A stretch of DNA of 64,000 bases from Variovorax ginsengisoli (GTDB lineage: Bacteria; Pseudomonadota; Gammaproteobacteria; Burkholderiales; Burkholderiaceae_C). The notes below the pieces were generated by a model, which worked only from the letters and a program-made list of their open reading frames with translations, was not told the origin of the DNA and made no database searches. How positions within the stretch are numbered: position 1 is the stretch's first letter; each line of letters begins with the position of its first letter. The stretch is from assembly GCF_006438845.1 (NCBI RefSeq), contig NZ_RCZJ01000007.1:62001-126000 (forward strand), written 5' to 3'. Positions 32,007 to 40,641 of the stretch are shown in pieces. The position numbers were made by a program, and so were the translations under genes.

Positions 32007-32459
32007 TCAGGGCGCCGCTTGTCCCCGTGCCTGCGCAGGCACCTTGACCGTCAGCCAGTCACCGCAAACCTTCGGTTGCCAATGGAAGCTCTGCGCCACA
32101 TACGCCCGATCGAAGACCACCTTGTAGCGGCAGGTCGTGATACCGCCACCGCTGTGAAAGTGAAAGATGTAGTCCCATTCGCGAACGCCGAGCAGCCCTT
32201 CGCCGAAGTGCGGAGGACCGAACCATTGCAGCAGGTGTGACTTTCGCAACCCCGGTTCGACTTGCGCCAGGAAATCGCGGTTGGGAAAACTGCCCTCGGG
32301 CCGCGTCGCGTTCTGTGCGGATGGAAACACCGGCCGCTCTCCAAAGTCGTCGCTGCGGTGTGTGACACAGCCCGCCAGTGCGCCCACGCAGCAAAACGCC
32401 AGCAATTCGGCAACCCTTGCGCAAAGGCGCTGGCCTGTTTCATGACCCTGTCGACCCAT
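32007..32459 (-). CDS. BamE/SmpA-like outer membrane lipoprotein
   Basis: This 150-residue predicted lipoprotein has a signal ending at LAGC (Cys30). Downstream, PGLRKSHLLQWFGPPHFGEG and VREWDYIFHFH follow the SmpA/OmlA pattern of BamE: a turn motif, then WDY and aromatic strands. It is thus a second, distant BamE-domain protein besides the true bamE at 19.7-20.2 kb. GGGAG lies five bases before the chosen ATG. It is divergent from the LysM-FecR/CHASE2 system and may be functionally linked to it. Its exact role is unknown. Confidence 0.72.
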   Translation of the reverse strand: MGRQGHETGQRLCARVAELLAFCCVGALAGCVTHRSDDFGERPVFPSAQNATRPEGSFPNRDFLAQVEPGLRKSHLLQWFGPPHFGEGLLGVREWDYIFHFHSGGGITTCRYKVVFDRAYVAQSFHWQPKVCGDWLTVKVPAQARGQAAP

Positions 32460-32714
32460 TGATTCTCCCGCCGCGACCGTTTGAATTGCAAACCAATTGT
32501 TAATTAATGGCCTGCAACGTTTTGAATTCGAGGGGCAATGTAATAAGCGCACCTCCAGCAACCAAGGGCCTTTGGCACTATTCGGCGGTTATGGACAATT
32601 GTTAACCATTGCTCTTCTATTTCGTGCGCAAGTTGACAGTTGCAAGACTCGGTACACTGGCTCCGGAATTGACCCCCATCTAGACTCCGGGCCTGAAACA
32701 AAAGGGAGGATGAA
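32460..32714. promoter_or_regulatory. AT-rich divergent regulatory region
   Basis: This 255-bp spacer is clearly poorer in GC than its surroundings. A 16-bp element beginning CAATTGTTAA occurs at 32494-32509 and again at 32596-32611, with 13 of 16 bases equal. TTTGAATT also occurs twice (near 32480 and 32520). TTGACA (32633-32638) and TACACT (32653-32658) are present but only 14 bases apart, so a strong sigma-70 promoter is not certain. Confidence 0.4.
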
Positions 32715-33446
32715 ATGAGAATTGCCGCTTTGGACGACGAGTCTGGCCAACTCGATTTGATTCGATTGACCATGGAAGGCATCGGCCATGAATGTCACGG
32801 CTTTTCGGACGGGAAGTCGCTTCTGCGCGAATTGCGTCAGCAGACCTACGATCTCCTGATCCTCGACTGGACCCTGCCGGATGTGCAAGGCCCTGCGGTC
32901 GTCAAATGGATCCGTGAAGATCTCAACAGCCGGCTTCCCATTCTCTTCGTGACCAATCGGCGTGAAGAGGCGGACATGGTCGAAGGACTGACCGCCGGCG
33001 CCGACGACTTCATGGTGAAGCCGATTCGCGTGGCCGAACTTGAAGCGCGCGTGCGTGCCCTGTTGCGGCGGTCCTACCCCGCGCAGTACGAGCCGGAGCT
33101 GGTCTTCGGGCCTTATCACTTCTATCCGCACTCCCGAACGCTCAAGGTGCGTGGCGAGACCGCCGAGCTGAAACACCGCGAGTACGAACTCGCCCTGTTC
33201 CTGTTCCAGAACCTGGGCCGGCTGCTGTCGCGCGAGCATTTGCGCGAGGCCGTATGGGGTCTGGGCGCCGAGACGCCCTCGCGCTCGCTCGACACCCATA
33301 TTTCTCGCCTGCGGACCAAGCTCGAACTGCGGCCATCCAACGGCTTCCTCCTGTCGGCGATCTACGGGCTGGGCTACCGGCTGGAATCGATCGACGGCAC
33401 CGACTTCACCACCTTGCGCGACCCGCAGCCCGGCACCCCAGCATGA
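32715..33446 (+). CDS. OmpR-family response regulator of the LysM-FecR/CHASE2 operon
   Basis: This 243-residue regulator has a receiver domain with D7/D8, phospho-acceptor Asp51 (LLILDWTLPD), Thr80 and Lys102, and a C-terminal winged helix containing LKHREYELALFLFQNLGRLL and SLDTHISRLRTKL. GGGAGG sits seven bases before the ATG. Its stop overlaps the next gene start (ATGA). The kinase two genes downstream is its likely partner. Confidence 0.88.
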   Translation: MRIAALDDESGQLDLIRLTMEGIGHECHGFSDGKSLLRELRQQTYDLLILDWTLPDVQGPAVVKWIREDLNSRLPILFVTNRREEADMVEGLTAGADDFMVKPIRVAELEARVRALLRRSYPAQYEPELVFGPYHFYPHSRTLKVRGETAELKHREYELALFLFQNLGRLLSREHLREAVWGLGAETPSRSLDTHISRLRTKLELRPSNGFLLSAIYGLGYRLESIDGTDFTTLRDPQPGTPA

Positions 33447-35194
33447 ACGTGGCGGCGCGGCTTCGCCTGCGCACGCAGGCCGTGCTGCTGGCGTGCGCGC
33501 TGGTGGTCGGCGGAGCGCATGCGGCGGCGCCTTCGCGCGGCGAGCTTCGCCACCGCGTGGTCGTCGGCGACACCCTGCAGGCGCTCGGCGAGCGCTATCT
33601 GCGCGTGCCGTCGCAGTGGCGCGAATTGCAGGCGATCAACCGCATCGCCGATCCCGACACCCTGAAAGCAGGCAGCCTGGTACGAATTCCGCGCACGTTG
33701 TTGCGCCCGGCGGACATGGCAACGGCCAAGGTCGAATTCGTCCAGGGCCATGCGGTCGGCGTGCTGCCTGCCGCGCTTCCCGCCCCGGCGGGGCGGGCCA
33801 AGGGCGCACCGGCCCCGCCGCCGGCAGCCGATGCATCCGAGCCGCTCGTCGCAGGCGACGCGGTCTCCGAAGGCACGCGCATCCAGGTTCCGAAGGACGG
33901 CTACCTGCGGCTGCGCCTGGCCGACGGCTCGGTGGTGCGGGTTCTGGCCGAATCCGATGTCGAACTCAAGCGCTTGCGCAGCAAGCGGCCGAGCGGTGGC
34001 CGCTACGAATCGGTGATCGACGTGCGCCGCGGCAAGGTCGAGTCGGACGTCGCCCCGCAGCCCAAGGGCCGCCTCTTCGAGATTCATGCGCCGGGCGCCG
34101 TGGCCAGCGTGCGCGGCACCCGCTTCGACGTGGCCGTATCGGCCGAGGGCCGCGTTTCGACGTCCGTGGCGGAGGGCGTGGTCAAGGTGCAACCGCGCAA
34201 GCCCAAGAAGCGCAGCGCCCGCAGCGCCGACGTGCGGGCTGGCGAGGGCGCCATCGTGGAGGCGGACGGCCAGCTGGACAAACGCGCGACGCTGCCGCCC
34301 GCACCCGATCTGTCGTCGCTGCCGGCCGTGGTGCGGGACGCGAACATGCTGATTCTCCATCTGGCCGCGCCCGACAGCACCTTGGCAGGCTATGAAGTGC
34401 GCATCGCGCGCAGCGACGACATGCGCGAGGTGCTGCGCAACGGCCTGTTCGAGACGGGGCGGGTCCAGTTCACCGCGCTCGACGACGGCGACTACGTGGT
34501 CGGCGTGCGCGCCTTCGACCGCGACGGTCTTGCCGGCGCCGAAACGCGCCGTGCGTTGCGCGTGCACGCCCGCCCCGTCCCCCCGCTCTACCAAGCGCCC
34601 GCACCCGGCGCCCGAATCACCAGCGACGCCGGCCAGCTGGTCTGTTCCGATGTGGCCGGCGCCAACGCCCAGCTGCAGGTGTCGCGTTCCATCGACTTCG
34701 CAACCTTGGTCCTCGACGAGACCCGCACCGGCGATTGCCGCCTGGGCGTGGCCGCGCTGGCGCCGGGCGACTACTGGTGGCGCGTGGCATCGATCGCGCG
34801 GGACGCAGGCGGCACTCTGCGCCGCGGCCCCTTCGCGGCGCCGCAGCCATTCACTGTCGCACTGATGCCCAGCGTCGGCACGGTGCAGGTCGAAGAAAGC
34901 GGCGAGAGTCCGACGCTTCGCTGGCAGGCCGAAGGCGGCGTGAGCTTCCGGGCGCAGCTGGCGCGCGACGCCGATTTCCGCCAGCCACTGCTCGATGTGG
35001 AATTGACCACACCGACATGGACCATCGCCGGCCCGCCGCGCGGCAACTACTACGTGCGCCTGCAGGCACGCGATGCGTCAGGCCTGGTCGGCGCCTTCTC
35101 GCCGGCACGCCGCGTGCGCATCGGCCCGGTGGTGAGCACCTCCGACGGAGGCATCCTCCATTCGGGCGACGGCGCCCTGGTCGATCGTCCCTGA
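33443..35194 (+). CDS. Secreted LysM and FecR domain protein
   Basis: This 583-residue protein has a signal peptide (about 1-28, AHAAA), a LysM domain at about 36-84 (HRVVVGDTLQALGERYL to LVRIPRT) that should bind peptidoglycan, and a FecR-type domain at about 135-250 with GSVVRVLAESDVEL and SVRGTRFDV. Several FN3-like beta repeats follow, with echoes such as YEVRIARSDD and GNYYVRLQARDASGLVG. There is no membrane anchor beyond the signal, so it should be periplasmic. It is coupled by ATGA to the regulator before it and lies 19 bp before the CHASE2 kinase. An envelope-sensing or scaffold role is inferred. Confidence 0.75.
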   Translation: MNVAARLRLRTQAVLLACALVVGGAHAAAPSRGELRHRVVVGDTLQALGERYLRVPSQWRELQAINRIADPDTLKAGSLVRIPRTLLRPADMATAKVEFVQGHAVGVLPAALPAPAGRAKGAPAPPPAADASEPLVAGDAVSEGTRIQVPKDGYLRLRLADGSVVRVLAESDVELKRLRSKRPSGGRYESVIDVRRGKVESDVAPQPKGRLFEIHAPGAVASVRGTRFDVAVSAEGRVSTSVAEGVVKVQPRKPKKRSARSADVRAGEGAIVEADGQLDKRATLPPAPDLSSLPAVVRDANMLILHLAAPDSTLAGYEVRIARSDDMREVLRNGLFETGRVQFTALDDGDYVVGVRAFDRDGLAGAETRRALRVHARPVPPLYQAPAPGARITSDAGQLVCSDVAGANAQLQVSRSIDFATLVLDETRTGDCRLGVAALAPGDYWWRVASIARDAGGTLRRGPFAAPQPFTVALMPSVGTVQVEESGESPTLRWQAEGGVSFRAQLARDADFRQPLLDVELTTPTWTIAGPPRGNYYVRLQARDASGLVGAFSPARRVRIGPVVSTSDGGILHSGDGALVDRP

Positions 35195-35213
35195 CGCACG
35201 GCGCCGGCGCACC

Positions 35214-37634
35214 ATGCCCCTTCCTCCCGACGGCACCTCCGGGGCGCTGCGCCGCAACCGCCGATATCCGCGACTGCGGCGCATGGCGGCGCGTCGGTTG
35301 CCGTGGTTCCTGCTGGCCACCGGGCTCATCGCGCTGGTCACGCTGCTCACGCTCATGCAGCCGATGCCGCGCGTCGACCGCATGCTGCAGGACAACGCGC
35401 GGGCCGACATGCGCCAGCCGCCGTCGCATGAAATCGTGATCGTCGCGATCGACGAGCCGAGCATGGCGGCGATCGGCCGCTGGCCGTGGCGGCGTGCGTT
35501 GCATGCCGAGCTGCTGCGACGCATTGCCGCGGACAACCCACGCTGCATCGGCCTGGATTTGCTCCTCACCGAACCCGACCAGGAGCATCCGGGCGACGAT
35601 GCCGTCCTGGCCGCCGGTATCGCCGACAGCGGTTGCGTGGTACTGCCCATGGCCTTGCAGACGCGGGGTTCGCAGACGCAGGCCGAGCTCCTGCCCATTC
35701 CGGCATTGGCCCAGGCCGCGTCCGCCCTCGGCCACGCCCATCTGTCGATCGACGAAGACGGCATCGTGCGCAGCGTGTACCTGCGCGAAGGTTTCGCCGG
35801 CCGTGCGTGGCCGCATTTCACCTTGGCCCTGCAGCAGGCGGCTGATGCGTACGCCCGCAACGCCACGGTCGCCGCCGAACCCGACCCGCTGACGCCGCCG
35901 CCGGCCGCCGCCGGCCCGTGGATGCGTCACGGCCACGAGGTGGTGATCTTCACGAGCGGCTCGCCGGCATTCAAGACGGTTTCCTACATCGACGTGCTGC
36001 GCGGCCTGGTGCCTGCCGACACCTTTCGCGACCGCTACGTGCTGATCGGTTCCACCGCCGCCGGCCTGGGCGACGTGTACGCCACCTCGGCGCCGCGCGC
36101 CACGGGCCTGCTGCCGGGCGTCGAGATCTTCGCCAGCGTGCTGCAAGCGCTGGTCAACGACCGCCGCGTCGTGGTCGCCAGCCAGTGGCAGGACCTGGCG
36201 TACAACCTCGGCCCGTTGATCGTCGCGCTGCTCGGTCTGCTGTGGCTGCGTCCGCTGGCCGTCGTGGCGTTGATCTGTGCGCTGCTCGCGGTGCGGCTCG
36301 GGCTGCACAACGCGCGACCCTGGATCGGCATCCAGTTCACGCCGGCGGCCGGTTTCCTCGGCTTGCTGCTGGTCTATCCGCTGTGGAGCCTGATGCGCCT
36401 GACCGCCGCCCTGCGCTACCTGCGCTGGGGCACGGAACAACTCAACGAGGCCATGGACGGACTGCCGGTGCCCGGCTCGCCGCCACCGGTCGGCGATTTT
36501 CTGGATCGGCAGATGGCGGCGACCTCGGCCGCCGGTCTTCGCATGCGCGACCTGCATCGCTTCGTGCGTGACGGCATCGACCACATGGCCGACGCCACGC
36601 TGGTGCTCGATCGCAAGGGCCGCGTTTTCATCGCCAATCTTGCGGCAGCACGCCACTGGAAGATGGCGTCTCACTCGCTGGTCGGCAGCGATGCGCACGA
36701 TCTCCTGGCCGATCTGCGCTGGCGCACCACCGGGGGGCCGATGGTGCCGCAGGGTGCCCTGCGCTCGCACGAACGGGCATCGATCCTCGGCGAAGGTGAA
36801 GACGCCACCGGCCGCATCCTGCTGCTGCGCTGCGTGCCCTTCTTCGACGCGAGCAACCACCATGCGGGCTGGATGTGCGCGCTGGTCGACGTCAGCCGCA
36901 TGCGTCAGGCGCAGAGCCAGCGCGACGAAGCGCTGCGCTTCATCTCGCACGACATCCGCGAACCGAGCGCGTCGATCCTCACAGCGATCGAGCTCACGCG
37001 CACGCGGCCCGAAGTGCTGTCGGGCGATGCGCTGCTCGACCGCGTCGAGCGCCACGCCCTGACCGGCCTCGAACTGGCCGACGGCTTCGTCAACCTCGCA
37101 CGCGCCGAGGCGCAACCCTTCCGCGCCGAAGTGCTCGACCTGGTGTCGCTGCTGCAGCAGGCTATCGACGACGCGTGGGTCCAGGCACGCAAGAAGCAGG
37201 TTCAGGTGCAGCTCGTCACCGCGCTGGAAGAGGCGCTGTGCATCGCCGACCGCAGCCTGCTCACAAGGGCGCTCACCAACGTGCTGAGCAATGCGCTCAA
37301 GTACTCGCCCGTTGGCGCGGACCTGCGCTGCAACGTGACCGCGCGCGAGGGCGCCTGGGCCGTCGCGGTACAGGACCACGGTCCGGGCATTCCGCCCGAG
37401 CTACAGTCGCAGCTGTTCCAGCCGTTCCACCGTCTGCATCGCGAAAGCCACCCGGAAGTGCATGGCGTGGGCCTCGGCCTGTTGCTGGTGCGCACAGCCA
37501 TCCAGCGCCATGGCGGAACGATCGAGATCGACAGTGCCGTCGACGCCGGTTGTACTGTCACATTGGTGCTCCCCCAACCCAGCGCGGCCGAGGTGGACGC
37601 GCTGAGCAACGACAACAAGGAATGGAAAACATGA
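35214..37634 (+). CDS. CHASE2-PAS sensor histidine kinase
   Basis: This 806-residue membrane kinase has one N-terminal helix (about 30-48) and a periplasmic CHASE2 domain (about 50-330) with VIVAIDEPSMAAIGRWPW, GLDLLLTEPD and DRYVLIGSTAAGLGD. A bundle of helices follows (about 335-400), then a PAS-like domain (about 455-570), a HisKA helix with His579 in FISHDIREPSASIL, and a HATPase domain with NVLSNALKYSP, DHGPGIP and GVGLGLLLV. The periplasmic sensor may read the LysM-FecR protein. The 3' end overlaps the next gene by four bases. Confidence 0.85.
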   Translation: MPLPPDGTSGALRRNRRYPRLRRMAARRLPWFLLATGLIALVTLLTLMQPMPRVDRMLQDNARADMRQPPSHEIVIVAIDEPSMAAIGRWPWRRALHAELLRRIAADNPRCIGLDLLLTEPDQEHPGDDAVLAAGIADSGCVVLPMALQTRGSQTQAELLPIPALAQAASALGHAHLSIDEDGIVRSVYLREGFAGRAWPHFTLALQQAADAYARNATVAAEPDPLTPPPAAAGPWMRHGHEVVIFTSGSPAFKTVSYIDVLRGLVPADTFRDRYVLIGSTAAGLGDVYATSAPRATGLLPGVEIFASVLQALVNDRRVVVASQWQDLAYNLGPLIVALLGLLWLRPLAVVALICALLAVRLGLHNARPWIGIQFTPAAGFLGLLLVYPLWSLMRLTAALRYLRWGTEQLNEAMDGLPVPGSPPPVGDFLDRQMAATSAAGLRMRDLHRFVRDGIDHMADATLVLDRKGRVFIANLAAARHWKMASHSLVGSDAHDLLADLRWRTTGGPMVPQGALRSHERASILGEGEDATGRILLLRCVPFFDASNHHAGWMCALVDVSRMRQAQSQRDEALRFISHDIREPSASILTAIELTRTRPEVLSGDALLDRVERHALTGLELADGFVNLARAEAQPFRAEVLDLVSLLQQAIDDAWVQARKKQVQVQLVTALEEALCIADRSLLTRALTNVLSNALKYSPVGADLRCNVTAREGAWAVAVQDHGPGIPPELQSQLFQPFHRLHRESHPEVHGVGLGLLLVRTAIQRHGGTIEIDSAVDAGCTVTLVLPQPSAAEVDALSNDNKEWKT

Positions 37635-38065
37635 CCCGCATCGCCAAGATTCTTCTGACCGCCGCCTGCCTTTCCGGCTGGTTCGGTTTCGCCGCCGCAC
37701 AGGACGTGGAGCCCAGCGACATGGTGCGCGGCGGCCTTCAGGCGATTCAGATGGTCGACCAGAACAAGGTGGGCGAACTCTGGGACGGCGCCGCCGTCGC
37801 AGCGCGCAAGCGCGTGACGCGCGACGAATTCGTCAAGCAGGTCGCGGCGGTGCGCAACCCCATGGGCGCGCCGCAGCAACGCACCTGGGTCGCGGTCAAC
37901 CGCCAGGTCGTGAACGACACCGACCCGGATCTCGGCGGCCAGTACGTGAGCGTCGAGTATGAAAGCCGTTTCGCCAACAAGCCCACCGTGACGGTGCGCG
38001 AGCTGGTCAGCTTCCACCTCGACCGCGACCGCGTCTGGCGCTTCAGCGGCTACGTGCTGCGCTGA
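37631..38065 (+). CDS. DUF4019-family secreted small protein
   Basis: This 144-residue protein has a cleavable signal (about 1-22, ending AAAQ). The rest matches the DUF4019 pattern as I know it: WDGAAVAARKRVTRDEFVKQ, then VRNPMGAPQQRTW, QYVSVEYESRFANKP and a closing VWRFSGYVLR. The domain resembles small NTF2-like folds; no enzyme activity is known. ATGA overlap with the kinase shows it belongs to the sensing operon. A second ATG at 37622 is possible. Confidence 0.75.
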   Translation: MTRIAKILLTAACLSGWFGFAAAQDVEPSDMVRGGLQAIQMVDQNKVGELWDGAAVAARKRVTRDEFVKQVAAVRNPMGAPQQRTWVAVNRQVVNDTDPDLGGQYVSVEYESRFANKPTVTVRELVSFHLDRDRVWRFSGYVLR

Positions 38066-38082
38066 GCCGGGAGCCCGTCACC

Positions 38083-38607
38083 ATGTCGAAGACGCCGATG
38101 CCACGCTGGCGGCCCAACGTCACCGTGGCCGCGGTGATCGAGCGCGACGGCCGCTTCATGCTGGTCGAAGAACACACGGCGCAGGGGCTGCGGCTCAACA
38201 CGCCGGCCGGGCACCTCGACCCCGGCGAAACGCCGGCCGAAGGTTGTGCGCGCGAGGCGCTCGAAGAGACAGCGCATCACTTCGTGCCCACCGCACTGGT
38301 CGGCGTGTACATCGCGCGTTTCCAGCGCCCGCCGAGTTCTGGCGAAGAACGCCGCGACAGCGAGGAAGACGTGACCTACCTGCGTTTCGCGTTCGCCGGC
38401 ACGCTGGGTGCCTTCGAGCCCGATCGCGCGCTGGACGAAGGCATCGTGCGCACGCTCTGGATGACGCCCGACGAGATCCGCGCCAGTGTCGACAGGCACC
38501 GCAGCCCGCTGCTGCTGCAGTGCATCGAAGACCACCTGGCGGGGCAACGCCATCCGCTGGACCTGATCCACACCGACGCCTCGGTGCACGCGCCACCCAA
38601 GGCCTGA
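38083..38607 (+). CDS. nudJ: NudJ-like Nudix phosphatase
   Basis: This 174-residue hydrolase acts on nucleoside tri- and diphosphates and, in E. coli NudJ, on HMP-pyrophosphate. The Nudix box is G43-HLDPG-E49 then REALEETAHH, with the metal-binding RE and EE kept, while the usual Gly is Ala64. RSPLLLQCIEDHLAGQRHPL matches the NudJ C-terminus. E. coli nudJ lies next to mnmA in the same direction; here the two genes are neighbours but convergent. Confidence 0.82.
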   Translation: MSKTPMPRWRPNVTVAAVIERDGRFMLVEEHTAQGLRLNTPAGHLDPGETPAEGCAREALEETAHHFVPTALVGVYIARFQRPPSSGEERRDSEEDVTYLRFAFAGTLGAFEPDRALDEGIVRTLWMTPDEIRASVDRHRSPLLLQCIEDHLAGQRHPLDLIHTDASVHAPPKA

Positions 38608-38622
38608 GCGGCGACGTCGCGC

Positions 38623-39732
38623 TTAGGCGGACGACGCGATCACGCCGCCGCCGAGGCAGACTTCGCCGTCGTACAGCACGGCCGACTGCCCGGGCGTCAC
38701 CGCCCACTGCGCAGCAGGGAAATCCAGCGCAAACGCACCGTTGGCCCCGGCCGCAAGGCGGCAGGCCGCATCGGTCTGCCGATAGCGCGACTTGGCCGCG
38801 TAGCCGCCAGCCACGGGCGCCGTGCCCGCCACCCAGCTCGCATCATCGGCCGTCAGCGACTGCGAGAGCAGCCACGGGTGGTCGTGGCCCTGCACCACCC
38901 ACAGCGTGTTCTTCTCCATGTCCTTGCGCGCCACGAACCAGGGCGAATGGTCGCCCGCGCCGCGCTGGGCGCCGCGCTCCTTCACGCCGCCGATGCCCAG
39001 CCCTTGTCGCTGGCCGAGCGTGTAGAAGCTCAGGCCCTGGTGCTCGCCCAGCGTGCGGCCGCGCTCGTCCTTGATCGGACCCGGCGCCTTCGAGATGTAG
39101 CGGTTGAGGAAGTCACGGAACGGCCGCTCGCCGATGAAGCAGATGCCGGTCGAGTCTTTCTTCTTCGCGTTGGGCAGGCCGATGTCGTCGGCGATGCGGC
39201 GCACCTCGGTCTTGTGCAGTTCGCCGACCGGAAACAGCGTCTTCGACAGCTGCGCCTGATTCAACCGGTGCAGGAAATAGCTCTGGTCCTTGGCCGGGTC
39301 GAGGCCCTTGAGCAGCTCGTGACGGCCCGTGTCCTCGTTCAGGCGGACACGCGCGTAGTGGCCGGTGGCGATCTTCTCGGCGCCCAGGCGCATCGCATGG
39401 TCGAGAAAGGCCTTGAACTTGATCTCGGCGTTGCACAGCACGTCGGGGTTGGGCGTGCGGCCGGCCTGGTACTCGCGCAGGAACTCGGCGAAGACCCGGT
39501 CCTTGTAGTCCGCCGCGAAATTCACGTGCTCGATCTCGATGCCCAGCACGTCGGCCACGCTGGCCGCATCGATGAAGTCGATGTTCGACGCGCAGTATTC
39601 GCTGTCGTCGTCGTCTTCCCAGTTCTTCATGAAGATGCCGACCACCTCGTGGCCCTGCGCCTTGAGCAGGTGCGCGGTGACGGCGGAGTCGACCCCGCCA
39701 CTCAGGCCGACCACGATGCGTTGCTTTCTCAT
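38623..39732 (-). CDS. mnmA: tRNA 2-thiouridylase MnmA
   Basis: This 369-residue enzyme installs 2-thiouridine at wobble position 34 of Lys, Glu and Gln tRNAs. The PP-loop SGGVDS is at 11-16, the first catalytic Cys is in [12 protein letters not shown], and the second in [21 protein letters not shown] was taken as the start because the PP-loop follows at the family distance. It converges on nudJ with a 15-bp gap. Confidence 0.95.
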   Translation of the reverse strand: MRKQRIVVGLSGGVDSAVTAHLLKAQGHEVVGIFMKNWEDDDDSEYCASNIDFIDAASVADVLGIEIEHVNFAADYKDRVFAEFLREYQAGRTPNPDVLCNAEIKFKAFLDHAMRLGAEKIATGHYARVRLNEDTGRHELLKGLDPAKDQSYFLHRLNQAQLSKTLFPVGELHKTEVRRIADDIGLPNAKKKDSTGICFIGERPFRDFLNRYISKAPGPIKDERGRTLGEHQGLSFYTLGQRQGLGIGGVKERGAQRGAGDHSPWFVARKDMEKNTLWVVQGHDHPWLLSQSLTADDASWVAGTAPVAGGYAAKSRYRQTDAACRLAAGANGAFALDFPAAQWAVTPGQSAVLYDGEVCLGGGVIASSA

Positions 39733-39860
39733 AAGCCCGCCATTGTCCCCGTCCGGGCCGACCGCTGCCGGCATGCGGGAAATCACCGAGCTGCGCGGCC
39801 ACGCGCAGCGAGAGCGGACTTCCACAATCGAGTGACAAGCATTCACAACAGGAGACGCTC

Positions 39861-40463
39861 ATGGTCCAGGACGAACTTTCCACGGCAGAACGGCGACTCT
39901 CACGCCGCCTCGTCTGCCAGTCGATCGCGCTGCTTGCGGCCGGCGGCACAAGCGCCTTGCGCGCCCAAGGCGCCTGGCCGCAGAAGCCGATCCGCCTGTT
40001 GGTGCCCTTCGCGCCGGGCGGTTCGAGCGAGGTGGTGGCGCGTTCCGTGGCCGGCGAACTCACCAAGCTGCTGGAGCAGCGCTTTTTCGTCGAGAACCAG
40101 CCCGGTGCGGCCGGCACCATCGCAATGCAGGACGTCGCCAAGGCCGGCGCCGACGGCTACACGCCGATCCTCGGCCACGTCGGCACGCTGGCAGTCACCC
40201 GGTGCATGCTGAGCAACCAGACCTACGACATGAACAAGGACTTCGTGCCGGTCACGCTCCTGGCCAAGGTGCCGAACGTGCTGGTGGTGCACCCGGACGT
40301 GCCGGTAAAGACCCAAGGCGCTGCGCACCGGCCCGGTGACCGAGTGCTTCGCGCGCGACTCCGCCCTGGGCGTGGGCGACACGCCCGAACAGTTCGGCGC
40401 GTTCATCGCTGCACAGCAGACTGGAAGGAGATCGTCGTCAAGGCGGGCATCAAGCCGGACTGA
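39861..40463 (+). pseudogene. Decayed Bug/TctC-type solute receptor
   Basis: The first ~150 residues are a normal Bug receptor: a signal region with RRLSRRL, then WPQKPIRLLVPFAPGGSSEV and up to VPNVLVVHPDVPVKT. After that (around 40315) about half of the protein is missing, and the reading frame slips. Another frame continues with LRTGPVTECFARDS and GDTPEQFGAFIAAQQ. The end DWKEIVVKAGIKPD is back in the first frame. So there is one large deletion and at least two frame changes. The remaining ORF is 200 codons, versus about 320 for intact members. CAGGAG precedes the start. Confidence 0.8.
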
Positions 40464-40641
40464 GCCGCCGACGCACGGAAACCTGACGCGCACCCGACAA
40501 CCGGGCACACGCAGCGCACACGACTGCAACATAATTCACGCCGACCGGCACCCACCCTGCGAAGGTGCCATCGCCCCGCGACGCACCGCGCCTTCGCCTC
40601 TGGCGGCCGGCGCTCATTTTTGAACCCTTCGGGAGACCGCC

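Noticed and set aside
40501-40535. Possible sigma-54 promoter upstream of lldP
   Set aside because: GGCAC occurs, but the downstream TTGC element is missing at the required spacing; CATAAT nearby fits sigma-70 as well.
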